From Pseudomonadota bacterium (lineage in GTDB: Bacteria > Pseudomonadota > Alphaproteobacteria > UBA9655): a DNA stretch of 36,990 nucleotides. The notes below the pieces were generated by a model, which was not told where the DNA came from, ran no database searches, and worked only from the letters and a program-made list of their open reading frames with translations. The stretch is taken from assembly GCA_016185255.1 (NCBI GenBank), contig JACPNY010000010.1, positions 1-36,990 on the forward strand. The letters are read 5' to 3'. Shown here one piece after another: positions 1 to 8,064 of this stretch (position 1 is the first letter of the stretch; every line of letters starts with the position of its first letter). A program made the translations under genes and the position numbers.

Positions 1-141
1 AATGTGCGCGATACCCTTGGTATTGTGGACCGGGCCTATATTATTAACGAGGGGCTGGTTCTTAAAGAAGGGGTTCCTGAAGACATTGTGACCGATGTAA
101 TCGTTCGCCGCGTTTACTTAGGGGAAGAGTTTAGGCTTTAA
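1..141 (+). CDS. lptB: LPS export ABC transporter ATP-binding protein LptB (C-terminal end, partial)
   Basis: The window opens inside an open frame of 46 codons ending in TAA. It contains NVRDTLGIVDRAYIINEG and ends in RRVYLGEEFRL. This is the recognisable tail of LptB, the cytoplasmic ATPase that powers lipopolysaccharide transport with LptF/LptG and LptC. The NVRDTL segment follows the H-loop histidine, which lies outside the window, as do the Walker and signature motifs. In many alphaproteobacteria lptB is followed by rpoN and hpf. Here the next gene is proS after about 165 bp, in which I see no other gene. Identification rests only on the conserved tail. Confidence 0.85.
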   Translation, partial: NVRDTLGIVDRAYIINEGLVLKEGVPEDIVTDVIVRRVYLGEEFRL

Positions 142-306
142 TGGTCTTAACACATTACCACTCAACAACATAGTTGATGACAAGGAAAGAAAAGACTTGA
201 ACTCTGTCAAAAGGTAAAATGGCCATTTAAAAAACTGGACTTTTTTTAAAAACGCCATACTCTATTAAATACAAAATCAAAAAATTATATCTAGGAATCA
301 TTTGCT

Positions 307-1590
307 ATGCGGTCCTCCATTTATTTTTACCCCACCCTCAAAGAAACGCCTCAAGAGGCACAGATTGCGTCCCATCGTTTGATGGTGAGGACAGGAATGA
401 TCACCCAAGTAACATCCGGGATTTATACCTGGCTTCCCTTGGGTTTGCGGGTTCTGAAAAAAATTGAACAAATTGTACGCGAAGAACAAGATCGCGCAGG
501 CAGCCTTGAAGTCTTGATGCCCACAATTCAGCCAGCAGAGCTGTGGGAGAAAAGTGGCCGTTATCACGACTATGGAAAGGAAATGCTCCGCATGAAGGAT
601 CGCCATGAGCGCGAGATGCTCTATGGTCCTACGGCAGAAGAAGTGATTACGGATATTTTTGCGCGGTTTATCAAAAGCTATCGCGATTTGCCAAAACGCT
701 TTTACAACATCCAATGGAAGTTCCGCGATGAAATTCGCCCTCGCTTTGGTGTAATGCGTGGGCGGGAATTTTTGATGAAAGACAATTATTCCTTTGACCT
801 GACCATGGAAGGCGCCAAAGCATCCTACCAAGCCATGCTAGAGGCTTATGTCAGGACCTTTGCGCGCATGGATTTGACGGCCATTCCTGTCAGGGCGTCC
901 TCAGGAGCCATCGGCGGAAATCTCAGTCATGAGTTTCAAATTCTGGCGGACACGGGGGAAAGCGAGATCTTTTACGATGAGACTTACGAAACCTTAGATG
1001 TCACAACCTTAACCCTTGACCGCTTGCAAACCCTCTATGCGGCAGCGGATGAGCTCCATGATCCGGAAACCTGCCCTGTGCCTCAAGAAAAATTAAAAAC
1101 CGCGCGCGGTATTGAAGTAGGGCACGTCTTTTATTTTGGGACCAAATATTCCATTCCTTTGGGGGCCTTTGTGATGGATTCTGAAGGCAAACAAATCCCT
1201 GTTGAGATGGGATCCTATGGCATTGGAATTTCCCGCCTAACGGCAGCCATTATCGAAGCTCACCATGATGAAGCGGGGATTATGTGGCCTGAAAGCGTGG
1301 CCCCTTTTAAGGTCGGCCTTCTCAATATGAATGTTAAGAATGAGGCGTGCACAAAGCTTTGTGATGACATGTATCAAAAGCTTCTCCAAGCCGGCGTCGA
1401 GGTCCTGTATGATGATCGCGATCGAGGGGCAGGAGCCAAATTTGCGGACATGGACCTTATCGGTCTTCCTTGGCAGATCATTATGGGGCCGCGAAGTGTA
1501 GAGTCAAAACAGTGTGAACTCAAAAACCGCAGGACGGGGGAGAAAGTCGAGCTGTCTCTGGAGGATGCGGTAAAGAAAATGGGTTCTTAA
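307..1590 (+). CDS. proS: Prolyl-tRNA synthetase, short alphaproteobacterial type
   Basis: Class II aminoacyl-tRNA synthetase that charges tRNA-Pro in the cytoplasm; 427 residues. Near the N-terminus [15 protein letters not shown] and [13 protein letters not shown] are typical. Motif 2 is visible as [18 protein letters not shown] and motif 3 as [10 protein letters not shown]. The anticodon-binding domain occupies about residues 335-427. The segment after IFYDETYE is short, so the editing (INS) domain of the long bacterial ProRS is absent, as expected for the roughly 430-440 residue alphaproteobacterial and mitochondrial-like form. The ATG at 307 has a modest AGGA about 10 nt upstream. It stands alone between lptB and an accessory region. 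Confidence 0.97.
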   Translation: MRSSIYFYPTLKETPQEAQIASHRLMVRTGMITQVTSGIYTWLPLGLRVLKKIEQIVREEQDRAGSLEVLMPTIQPAELWEKSGRYHDYGKEMLRMKDRHEREMLYGPTAEEVITDIFARFIKSYRDLPKRFYNIQWKFRDEIRPRFGVMRGREFLMKDNYSFDLTMEGAKASYQAMLEAYVRTFARMDLTAIPVRASSGAIGGNLSHEFQILADTGESEIFYDETYETLDVTTLTLDRLQTLYAAADELHDPETCPVPQEKLKTARGIEVGHVFYFGTKYSIPLGAFVMDSEGKQIPVEMGSYGIGISRLTAAIIEAHHDEAGIMWPESVAPFKVGLLNMNVKNEACTKLCDDMYQKLLQAGVEVLYDDRDRGAGAKFADMDLIGLPWQIIMGPRSVESKQCELKNRRTGEKVELSLEDAVKKMGS

Positions 1591-1631
1591 TTCTTTGCGA
1601 GGGACGGCTCTCTTCCACCTCTCCCACAAGG

Positions 1632-1649
1632 GGCGTTGTTGAATAAATC
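1632..1649 (+). mobile_element. Solo inverted-repeat end resembling IS903-group (IS5 family) elements
   Basis: The 18 bases GGCGTTGTTGAATAAATC differ at one position from the IS903 terminal inverted repeat as I remember it (GGCTTTGTTGAATAAATC). The following bases, GAAATGGGGATAAGTTT, also resemble the sub-terminal IS903 sequence. No transposase frame and no second end are visible nearby, so this would be a decayed remnant between proS and the secreted-protein genes. The match is from memory, not from a search. Confidence 0.45.
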
Positions 1650-1769
1650 GAAATGGGGATAAGTTTACGCCTTTAAAGGGGAGAGATGGAAGAATTTAAT
1701 TTCCCTCTTGCGAGGCTCCCCAAAAATTTTTACAGTTTCTCCAGTAGTCATTTTTAAAAAGGGCCTGTC

Positions 1770-3233
1770 ATGAAATATTTTGTTAAGAGTTTTGCTGTGT
1801 TTATCGCGTGGACGTATCTGCTTACCTGTTTGGCTCCCTATTCTCCTTGTTATGCGATGAGTGAGGAGAGAGAAACTACCGTTCTTCCTCAAAAAGCGTC
1901 TTTTGCGTTGCCCGATGTAGATATTGAGAGCGGCCTTCCCCTTAAGCAGAGTTCATGGAGAACAAATCTTAAAGCTCTTTATGAGGTGCCTCTCCTCTTT
2001 GCGAGTACTCTTTTTTGTCCAGAAACAGATCTGGAAAAAGCCGGGCAGTTTTACAAGCAAAAAGGTAAAAACGCCCTTAAAGCTGTTCAAGAAGAACTTG
2101 TCCAAGTGGGTGATGAAGGTCTTCTTCCCTATACTGGCTCCAAAGTAGCAAGCCTTTTAAAAGGGGCCTGGGCTTATCCTTATGAGACAGTGACCTATGT
2201 TGGGGGAGCTCTTGTGGGATGGACAAATGTGGGCGAAACGCTTCCTTTTCTAACACCTGCTTTAACAGCGATCTCTAATATTAAAGCTGGTTTAAATATA
2301 GTGCCTTGCCTCCCTCTTCCTAAAGGGAGAAAACTTGTTTCAGGTACATTAGCTTTTGTTACAGCTGCAGGCCTCGTTTATCTCGTTTCTCAGCTTCCTG
2401 GTGTAGGAGCACACGAATTTAATTCCGTGGATCAAGCAAAACAACATTATAGCGGCGGACCCTGCCCTCATAATCCATGGGGTGAGCTTATGACACCCGC
2501 TTCCACCTGTCTAAGAGACGGAGGAAGCCTTGAAAAATGCCAGGCTCTTATCCCATTAGGTAAAACCCATACTGATTTGTACGCTTTTACACGTCATCCT
2601 ACAAAAGTGGCTGAGTTAGATCCTGTTTCCGTTTTAAAATTGCATGAAGGTGGAAAAACATGTATTCAAACGGCATTAAAGCCCACAGACCCTGTTACTG
2701 AAAGCTGTTTTCCTGATGCAAGTAATCCTGCCGTTCGAACCGTAAGGGCTATTGAAGGTCTGCAATTGGCTCAAGCTCATCAAGGCCTTGCGTCTGGGAA
2801 GACTGTGCGACATATCGGACTTCAAGTAATAGAAAGTAGAGCTGAGTGTGGCACTTTTCATGAAACAAGCGCTCCTTATGATTTAGGCGACGAGGCAACA
2901 TGCTTGCTTACGTCTCTTAAGTCAGGCGGAGATGTGACGCAAATCTGCTTTGATCCAAAGCACCCTGAAGTGTTAACCTTAAAAAGAAATGATGATGTGG
3001 ATCTTACTTTTGATGACAGTGATGGGAAGCCTTTCTCTTTGGTTATTAGAAAGCCTCAGGAAAAGGGGCTAAATATTGGGCCAGATGTTCCTTCTCTTCC
3101 TGAGGGCGGAAGCGTTAAAACCCAACCCACGCCTGATCTTCCCTGTCCCAATGAGTCAGAAGGGCTTTCTTTGTGGGGGGCCATAAAATTATGGTGGAGC
3201 GGAAAACCTCCGTGCGCAAAAGATGAGCTTTAA
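1770..3233 (+). CDS. Exported cysteine-repeat protein of unknown function ending in KDEL
   Basis: I do not recognise a family. The 487-residue product starts with MKYFVKSFAVFIAWTYLL, a positive end plus hydrophobic core, and a likely cleavage site near residues 27-29 (CYA). A second hydrophobic stretch lies at about 188-210. Residues 240-410 hold three degenerate units with paired cysteines: C247/C257, C298/C313 and C378/C393. The last two share the layout TC, 14 residues, CF. A Pro-rich tail (about 440-460) leads to the C-terminus CAKDEL. The paired cysteines suggest disulfides in an oxidising compartment. The ATG follows AAAGGG. The stop lies 3 bp from the stop of the convergent PLD gene. 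Export to the periplasm or host is an inference. Confidence 0.7.
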   Translation: MKYFVKSFAVFIAWTYLLTCLAPYSPCYAMSEERETTVLPQKASFALPDVDIESGLPLKQSSWRTNLKALYEVPLLFASTLFCPETDLEKAGQFYKQKGKNALKAVQEELVQVGDEGLLPYTGSKVASLLKGAWAYPYETVTYVGGALVGWTNVGETLPFLTPALTAISNIKAGLNIVPCLPLPKGRKLVSGTLAFVTAAGLVYLVSQLPGVGAHEFNSVDQAKQHYSGGPCPHNPWGELMTPASTCLRDGGSLEKCQALIPLGKTHTDLYAFTRHPTKVAELDPVSVLKLHEGGKTCIQTALKPTDPVTESCFPDASNPAVRTVRAIEGLQLAQAHQGLASGKTVRHIGLQVIESRAECGTFHETSAPYDLGDEATCLLTSLKSGGDVTQICFDPKHPEVLTLKRNDDVDLTFDDSDGKPFSLVIRKPQEKGLNIGPDVPSLPEGGSVKTQPTPDLPCPNESEGLSLWGAIKLWWSGKPPCAKDEL

Positions 3234-3245
3234 GTTTTAAAGCTC
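3225..3245. terminator. Palindrome spanning two convergent stop codons, possible bidirectional terminator
   Basis: A perfect 9-bp inverted repeat (GAGCTTTAA, 3-base loop, TTAAAGCTC) contains the TAA of the exported Cys-repeat gene and the TAA of the convergent PLD gene. Both proteins therefore end in Glu-Leu. It could end transcription from both sides, but neither strand has a clear T-tract right after the stem, so the terminator role is uncertain. Confidence 0.4.
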
Positions 3246-4268
3246 CCTTGGCGTAAAGTCTGCTTGGTGCCAGTCATCTTCAAAGACCGAACTTATTCTG
3301 CTAATAGCAGGTTGGTCTGAGGTAACAATTCCCAGCTCTCGATTTTTATCGAGGGAGGGAGGATAAAAGTTTGCAGATCCCAAATAGACTTTTGCATGGG
3401 GAGTTCCTACATCAACGAGCATGACTTTTGCGTGACCCACGACGTGGGTTATAAGGCCTACTTTTCCGCCTGCTTGACGAATCATTTCTTGATGAGGAAT
3501 GTTGCCGTCTTTTGGCTTATTGAAGGGGTTAGGCATCATCATCAGGCGAACATCGATGCCATTTCTCGCCGCATGTGCTAAAGCCCCTGCTATTTCTGGA
3601 TCCTCGATATCTTGTTGATAGATCCAAATATTTTTTGTGGCAGACTTAATAAGGTTTGTAAAAGGAGTCCGTCCCTGGTCAGGGCTCCACACTAAAAGAG
3701 AATGTTTTAGGTTCGTTCGGTGGCCTTCAAAATCAGCTTTAAAAACAGTTTTTAATTCATGAACTTGAGGCACATTTGTAACAGTGATCCAAAAATCGCG
3801 TTCTGCTTTGCGATCCTTGGATTCATCAAAAGATCCTGTCCCCATATTTCCTGTGCCGATCAGGGCGTATGTATCATCGACGAGGATCATTTTGTGATGA
3901 GTTTGTGCATAAAATTCAGGAGATTGATGAACATTAATTCCCGCTTTTTTTAATCTGTCTAAGGGTGTTTCATCGGATTTTGTTTCTCCTTGGCGTTTAA
4001 AAATGCTTCTTGTCACAAGCACATCAACGGAGACACCTTTCTTTGCCACCTCCTCTAAGACTGCAATGATGGACTTGTCTGTCAATTTGTAGGCCGAAAT
4101 TTTAAGAGATTTTTGGGCGTCTCTAAAGGCAGCAATGAGAGGAGCCCTGTTCATATCAGGCTCAACGATAATGCCATCCGTTGGCCACTCGGGAGGTAAA
4201 GCTAAAGCTGTCGTACAAATGATAATGGCAACAAAGAAAGACCAGATTTTTGTTTTAAGAGAATGCAT
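3237..4268 (-). CDS. Exported phospholipase D-like (HKD) protein
   Basis: A 343-residue protein with two complete HxKx4D motifs: H124-K126-D131 (HHKMILVD) and H279-K281-D286 (HAKVMLVD). Each is followed by the usual G-S/T-x-N segment (GTGNMGTGSF, GSANF). This is the phospholipase D / Nuc endonuclease / cardiolipin synthase fold, with both half-sites on one chain. The N-terminus MHSLKTKIWSFFVAIIICTT is a signal peptide ending near ALA at 22-24, so the enzyme should work outside the cytoplasm. Cardiolipin synthases usually have N-terminal membrane helices that are absent here, so a phospholipase or nuclease is more likely; the substrate cannot be read. AAGGA lies about 7 nt before the ATG. It is divergent from the tyrosine phosphatase gene. 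Confidence 0.88.
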   Translation of the reverse strand: MHSLKTKIWSFFVAIIICTTALALPPEWPTDGIIVEPDMNRAPLIAAFRDAQKSLKISAYKLTDKSIIAVLEEVAKKGVSVDVLVTRSIFKRQGETKSDETPLDRLKKAGINVHQSPEFYAQTHHKMILVDDTYALIGTGNMGTGSFDESKDRKAERDFWITVTNVPQVHELKTVFKADFEGHRTNLKHSLLVWSPDQGRTPFTNLIKSATKNIWIYQQDIEDPEIAGALAHAARNGIDVRLMMMPNPFNKPKDGNIPHQEMIRQAGGKVGLITHVVGHAKVMLVDVGTPHAKVYLGSANFYPPSLDKNRELGIVTSDQPAISRISSVFEDDWHQADFTPREL

Positions 4269-4395
4269 TTTTTTTGTTCCTTGCCTGATTAAACCCGACG
4301 CTGTATGTAAGGCTTGATGAAAAAATTATGTGTTGTCAATTTGAAAAACCTTTAAGAGAGAAATACTTCTTCTTTAGCATATTTAGGAGGCTTTA

Positions 4396-5415
4396 ATGCG
4401 TAAACTAATAGTGAGCACGGTGGTTTTTTTGATGGGATATGCAGAGATGATCTCTGTTTCTCTTGCTGACCCAACAAGAACCTTTCCCTGTTTACCAAAA
4501 GCTTATCGCGATCAGGTCTTTCAAAAGTGTGAGGCTGGCTTTAAAGAGCGCTCAGATAAGCTCTTAACTAATAAAAAATATCAAAACTGGTCTATGAATA
4601 GAAATAAGGAAGACATTTTAGAAGAATTTAACAAGCTTAACGAGTGGAGAGAGCATGTTTGGTATGTTAATCCCGCTGCGGATACGCTTGAATCTCAGAA
4701 AGACTTCATGATTTCACAGGACCTCTTGATTAATCACCGCTATCGCAAGCCTCACCTCATTGCTTTTGCCTATAATAATACGGATGCAAGTTATAACTCA
4801 GACACAGTTATCTTAAACGGACTTAAGTTTTTAGCTCTGGAAGCGCCGTCAAAAGCATCAATTGAGAACTTCCTTAACTTAATGCAAAACTTTCAAGTGA
4901 CTCATCTTGTGCGTTTAACACCTGCAGCGGAAGGAGGGCATGAAAAAAGCTATCCTTACTGGCAAGGGAATGTGGAAACAAATGCATCCACACAAGAGTC
5001 GTTTTTAAAAATTCCCCTTGAAAGCGAAGAAAGCGAGCCTCTTGCATATAAGCTTCGATATGTGTGGACAAATGAGTGGAAAGATCACGCGAGTGGAAGT
5101 GCGGACGAGCTATTAAGCCTCATTTTACAGGCAAGGAAGGGCCATACGCCTTCCTCTCTCATTGCTGTGCATTGTCATTCTGGAGTTGCCAGAACGGGAA
5201 CCTTTATCGCTGGCTTTATATTACTCAATGACATCGATCAACAAATTGCTAAAGGAGTAAAACCCGCAGACGTGAAAGTGAGTATAGAGAAAACAGTAGC
5301 TCAGCTCTCTCTCCAACGGTTTTATATGGTGGGAAAACCCGCACAATATTTAACGTTACATAGACTTGTTGATCTCTATGTTCAGGAGTTGCAGACAGGA
5401 AAGAAGGCGACCTAA
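4396..5415 (+). CDS. Exported classical protein tyrosine phosphatase
   Basis: A 339-residue protein with the features of a eukaryote-like classical tyrosine phosphatase. The P-loop HCHSGVARTG carries nucleophile Cys260 and Arg266. A WPD-type loop is seen as W228-K229-D230, giving the general acid Asp230. A substrate-loop remnant reads EGGHEKSYPYWQGNV, and a Q-loop-like segment reads QRFYMVGKPAQY. The start MRKLIVSTVVFLMGYAEM followed by SVSLA is a signal peptide, so the enzyme is predicted to leave the cytoplasm. Its start is fixed by a strong AGGAGG 7 nt upstream. Secreted enzymes of this family (YopH, SptP) are known host effectors; that role here is inferred from export and the neighbouring secreted PLD protein. 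Confidence 0.88.
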   Translation: MRKLIVSTVVFLMGYAEMISVSLADPTRTFPCLPKAYRDQVFQKCEAGFKERSDKLLTNKKYQNWSMNRNKEDILEEFNKLNEWREHVWYVNPAADTLESQKDFMISQDLLINHRYRKPHLIAFAYNNTDASYNSDTVILNGLKFLALEAPSKASIENFLNLMQNFQVTHLVRLTPAAEGGHEKSYPYWQGNVETNASTQESFLKIPLESEESEPLAYKLRYVWTNEWKDHASGSADELLSLILQARKGHTPSSLIAVHCHSGVARTGTFIAGFILLNDIDQQIAKGVKPADVKVSIEKTVAQLSLQRFYMVGKPAQYLTLHRLVDLYVQELQTGKKAT

Positions 5416-5446
5416 AACAAGTGGCGTTTCAGATAAGCCTAGGACC

Positions 5447-5992
5447 TTAATTGTTTCTGGGCGACGTTTTCATCATCCACGTAATGGCTCCCTCGTTTAT
5501 GGTTTTGATCTTTTTAAATCCAGCTTTTTCATAAGCTCGGATCGCGTGAAGATTAGCTGTATCTGGATCAACGAACACAGCATCAAAGTGCTTAAATACA
5601 TGCTCATTTAAAAAGGTCTCCATTAAAAGGGGCCCGAGGCCCTTCCCTACAAAATCCTCTTCTCCAATAAAAACATCAATAGAGGCAAGGGAAGAGGGGA
5701 GCCCCTCTAGTTCATATCCTTGCTCCCGTGGAAAGTCATAGGCGTCATAATATTGGATATATCCAACCTCAACACCATCCACACACATAATGAACGCATA
5801 CATAGGCTTTTCAATGGTTTTATCAGGAAGAGTGAGCCGCTTAAATTCCTTGACGTAACACCCATACTTTTCCTTGATAAGGTCCATTGTCCAATGAACA
5901 TCCTGATCCCACCAGGCTTTTATATGAGGAGATTCTAGCCAGTGGAGAAGGAGAGGAAAATGCTTTTCTTGAAGAGGGTGAAATTTGATCAT
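5447..5992 (-). CDS. GNAT acetyltransferase, AAC(6')-like
   Basis: About 181 residues from the chosen start. The order of elements resembles the AAC(6')-Ib/AacA4 group: an N-terminal strand IKFHPL, HWLESPHIKAWW, then GYIQYYDAYDF, the acetyl-CoA loop GKGLGPLLMETFL, and the C-terminal pattern VDPDTANLHAIRAYEKAGF. These enzymes move acetyl from acetyl-CoA to an amine. Aminoglycosides are one possible substrate, but related sequences acylate hydroxylamines in siderophores. An upstream in-frame ATG (6025) would add 11 residues (MVKEDIREKTL) but has no Shine-Dalgarno sequence. I prefer the later ATG because the family starts with this strand, though its ribosome site is also weak. It is convergent with the phosphatase gene, 31 bp away. 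Confidence 0.8.
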   Translation of the reverse strand: MIKFHPLQEKHFPLLLHWLESPHIKAWWDQDVHWTMDLIKEKYGCYVKEFKRLTLPDKTIEKPMYAFIMCVDGVEVGYIQYYDAYDFPREQGYELEGLPSSLASIDVFIGEEDFVGKGLGPLLMETFLNEHVFKHFDAVFVDPDTANLHAIRAYEKAGFKKIKTINEGAITWMMKTSPRNN

Positions 5993-6159
5993 GAGTGTCT
6001 TTTCTCTAATATCTTCCTTAACCATAAAGCAAAATTGTGAGTTAGGCGAACATCGATTGTGGATAAGGATAGCTTAGGTCGTGAAAATAAGGCTTGAATT
6101 TTCTGAAAAAATTTGTCATTAGTAAAAAACATCCTTTCTTAATTTCCCAGTGAAAATCT

Positions 6160-7416
6160 ATGAACTTAAAAACTTTGAAGTCTAAAACGCCTGTTGAGCT
6201 TTTGTCCTTAGCGGAAGAGCTTAATATTGAAAATGCAAGTACCTTGCGAAAACAAGACATGATGTTTTCGATTCTCAAAAGTATGGCTGAAAAGGGAGAA
6301 ACCATTTTTGGCGGCGGCGTTGTTGAAATTTTGCAAGATGGGTTTGCTTTTCTCCGCTCTCCTGAAGCAAACTATTTGCCTGGACCCGATGATATTTATG
6401 TTTCTCCAAGTCAAGTGCGTAAATTTGCGATGCGGACAGGAGATACGGTAGAGGGAGAAATTCGGGCTCCCAAAGACGGAGAACGCTATTTTGCTCTTTT
6501 AAAAGTAAATACGATTAACAGCCAAGCTCCTGACGCAATTAAGCATCGCCTCAATTTTGATAACTTAACTCCCCTTTATCCCGAAGAAAAACTTAATCTT
6601 GAAATCGATGATCCCACCTATAAAGACCTTACACCTCGTGTTATTGAGCTTGTAGCCCCCATAGGCAAAGGCCAACGGGCTTTAATTGTGGCTCCCCCTC
6701 GCTCAGGAAAAACCGTGATGATGCAAAACATTGCGCATTCTATTGCAAAAAACCATCCTGAGGTGACGCTCATGGTGTTGTTGATTGATGAACGTCCTGA
6801 AGAAGTGACAGATATGGCTCGCTCTGTGAAAGGAGAAGTGATTAGTTCAACCTTTGATGAGCCAGCCACGCGACATGTTCAAGTAGCTGAAATGGTTATT
6901 GAAAAGGCAAAACGCCTTGTAGAATTAAAGAATGACGTTGTTATTCTCTTAGATAACATCACGCGTCTTGCCCGCGCTTACAATACGGTGATACCATCTT
7001 CTGGAAAGGTGCTCACAGGAGGCGTGGATGCCAATGCCTTACAGCGTCCAAAAAGGTTTTTCGGGGCAGCTCGTAATATTGAAGAGGGGGGATCTCTTAC
7101 CATCATCTCAACAGCTTTAGTGGATACGGGCTCTCGTATGGATGAAGTGATTTTTGAAGAATTCAAGGGAACTGGAAACTCTGAAATTATTTTGGATCGC
7201 AAGCTTTCTGATAAACGCACTTTCCCAGCTATTGATATTACGAAGTCAGGGACGCGAAAAGAAGAACTCTTAGTTGGCAAAGATCTGCTGTCGAAAATGT
7301 GGGTTCTTCGTCGTGTGTTGATGCCTATGGGAACGACGGATGGTATGGAATTCCTTCTTGAAAAACTTCGTAATACCAAAAATAATTCAGAATTTTTTGA
7401 TTCCATGAACTCGTAA
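6160..7416 (+). CDS. rho: Transcription termination factor Rho
   Basis: Hexameric RNA helicase/ATPase that ends transcription at Rho-dependent sites. The 418-residue length matches the family (E. coli 419). The N-terminal domain and RNA-binding cold-shock-like fold cover roughly 1-130 ([34 protein letters not shown]). Walker A is APPRSGKT, Walker B is [13 protein letters not shown], and the Q/R-loop regions TGGVDANAL and FEEFKGTGN follow. The N-terminus [15 protein letters not shown] is typical. A Lys commonly found in Walker A (PPKAGKT) is Arg here. In many alphaproteobacteria rho lies near rsmG-parA-parB, and rsmG starts about 10 bp after its stop. Confidence 0.98.
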   Translation: MNLKTLKSKTPVELLSLAEELNIENASTLRKQDMMFSILKSMAEKGETIFGGGVVEILQDGFAFLRSPEANYLPGPDDIYVSPSQVRKFAMRTGDTVEGEIRAPKDGERYFALLKVNTINSQAPDAIKHRLNFDNLTPLYPEEKLNLEIDDPTYKDLTPRVIELVAPIGKGQRALIVAPPRSGKTVMMQNIAHSIAKNHPEVTLMVLLIDERPEEVTDMARSVKGEVISSTFDEPATRHVQVAEMVIEKAKRLVELKNDVVILLDNITRLARAYNTVIPSSGKVLTGGVDANALQRPKRFFGAARNIEEGGSLTIISTALVDTGSRMDEVIFEEFKGTGNSEIILDRKLSDKRTFPAIDITKSGTRKEELLVGKDLLSKMWVLRRVLMPMGTTDGMEFLLEKLRNTKNNSEFFDSMNS

Positions 7417-7425
7417 AGAAAAAAA

Positions 7426-8064
7426 TTGTTTCACGTGAAACAATTTGATAATACACACCGCCTCTTAAAAAATGTTTCACGTGAAACATTTTCTCATCTC
7501 GAAATTTATAAAACTCTTCTGGAAGCCTGGCAAAAAAAGATAAATTTAGTATCTTCTTCAACTCTCCCCCACCTATGGGAGCGTCATTTTGAAGATTCTC
7601 TTCAGCTTCTTCCCTATCTTCCTAAGATAAAGTCTACACTTATTGATCTTGGAAGTGGGGCAGGATTTCCAGGGCTTGTTTTGGCGATTTGTAGAAGAAA
7701 AACCTTGGAGGTCACCCTTGTGGAGTCGGATCTCAGGAAATGCCTTTTTTTAGAAAATGTTTCACGTGAAACATTTTCGACGGTAACCATTTTAAGATCG
7801 CGCATTGAATCTCTTTCTGAGATAAAAGGGGACGTTATTACGGCGCGAGGGCTAGCTCCCCTTTCTGACTTATTAGACTATGCATTCCCCCTGATGAAAA
7901 AAACATCCTTTTGCCTTTTTTTAAAAGGAAAAGATGCGGAAAAAGAAATTGAAATGGCCAAAAAAAAATGGGACTTTTGTCTTGAAATATTCCCCAGTTT
8001 AACAGATTCTAAAGGGAGGCTTTTAAAGATATCTCACTTAAAGAGGATTCTCCCCTATGACTAA
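7426..8064 (+). CDS. rsmG: 16S rRNA (guanine-527-N7)-methyltransferase RsmG (GidB)
   Basis: S-adenosylmethionine-dependent methyltransferase that modifies G527 of 16S rRNA; 212 residues from TTG. The SAM-binding motif LIDLGSGAGFPGLVLAI and the segments LVESDLRKCLFL and ITARGLAPL identify it. The first start candidate is TTG at 7426, inside parS site 1; GTG at 7435 is an in-frame alternative, and no in-frame ATG precedes the conserved region. Two parS palindromes are read in frame as NVSRET, once near residue 16 and once inside the methyltransferase domain (LENVSRETFST). The gene follows rho by about 10 bp and overlaps parA by 8 bp, as in the conserved rsmG-parA-parB unit. Confidence 0.96.
   Translation: MFHVKQFDNTHRLLKNVSRETFSHLEIYKTLLEAWQKKINLVSSSTLPHLWERHFEDSLQLLPYLPKIKSTLIDLGSGAGFPGLVLAICRRKTLEVTLVESDLRKCLFLENVSRETFSTVTILRSRIESLSEIKGDVITARGLAPLSDLLDYAFPLMKKTSFCLFLKGKDAEKEIEMAKKKWDFCLEIFPSLTDSKGRLLKISHLKRILPYD
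7427..7442. promoter_or_regulatory. parS site 1
   Basis: Perfect 16-bp parS, TGTTTCACGTGAAACA, the ParB-binding centromere site. The palindrome extends by AAAT on the left and ATTT on the right (7423-7446). It overlaps the TTG start of rsmG, just after the rho stop. Confidence 0.96.
7473..7488. promoter_or_regulatory. parS site 2
   Basis: Perfect 16-bp parS. The flanks AAAA and TTTT extend the palindrome to 24 bp (7469-7492). It is centred 46 bp after site 1 and is read in frame as NVSRET near the N-terminus of RsmG. Confidence 0.96.
7758..7773. promoter_or_regulatory. parS site 3
   Basis: Perfect 16-bp parS. The flanks GAAAA and TTTTC extend it to a 26-bp palindrome (7753-7778). It is inside rsmG and again encodes NVSRET in frame, within the folded methyltransferase domain. 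Confidence 0.96.

Noticed and set aside
6978..7406. 142-codon minus-strand open frame inside rho
   Set aside because: Fully antisense to a well-conserved gene, with no recognisable protein pattern.
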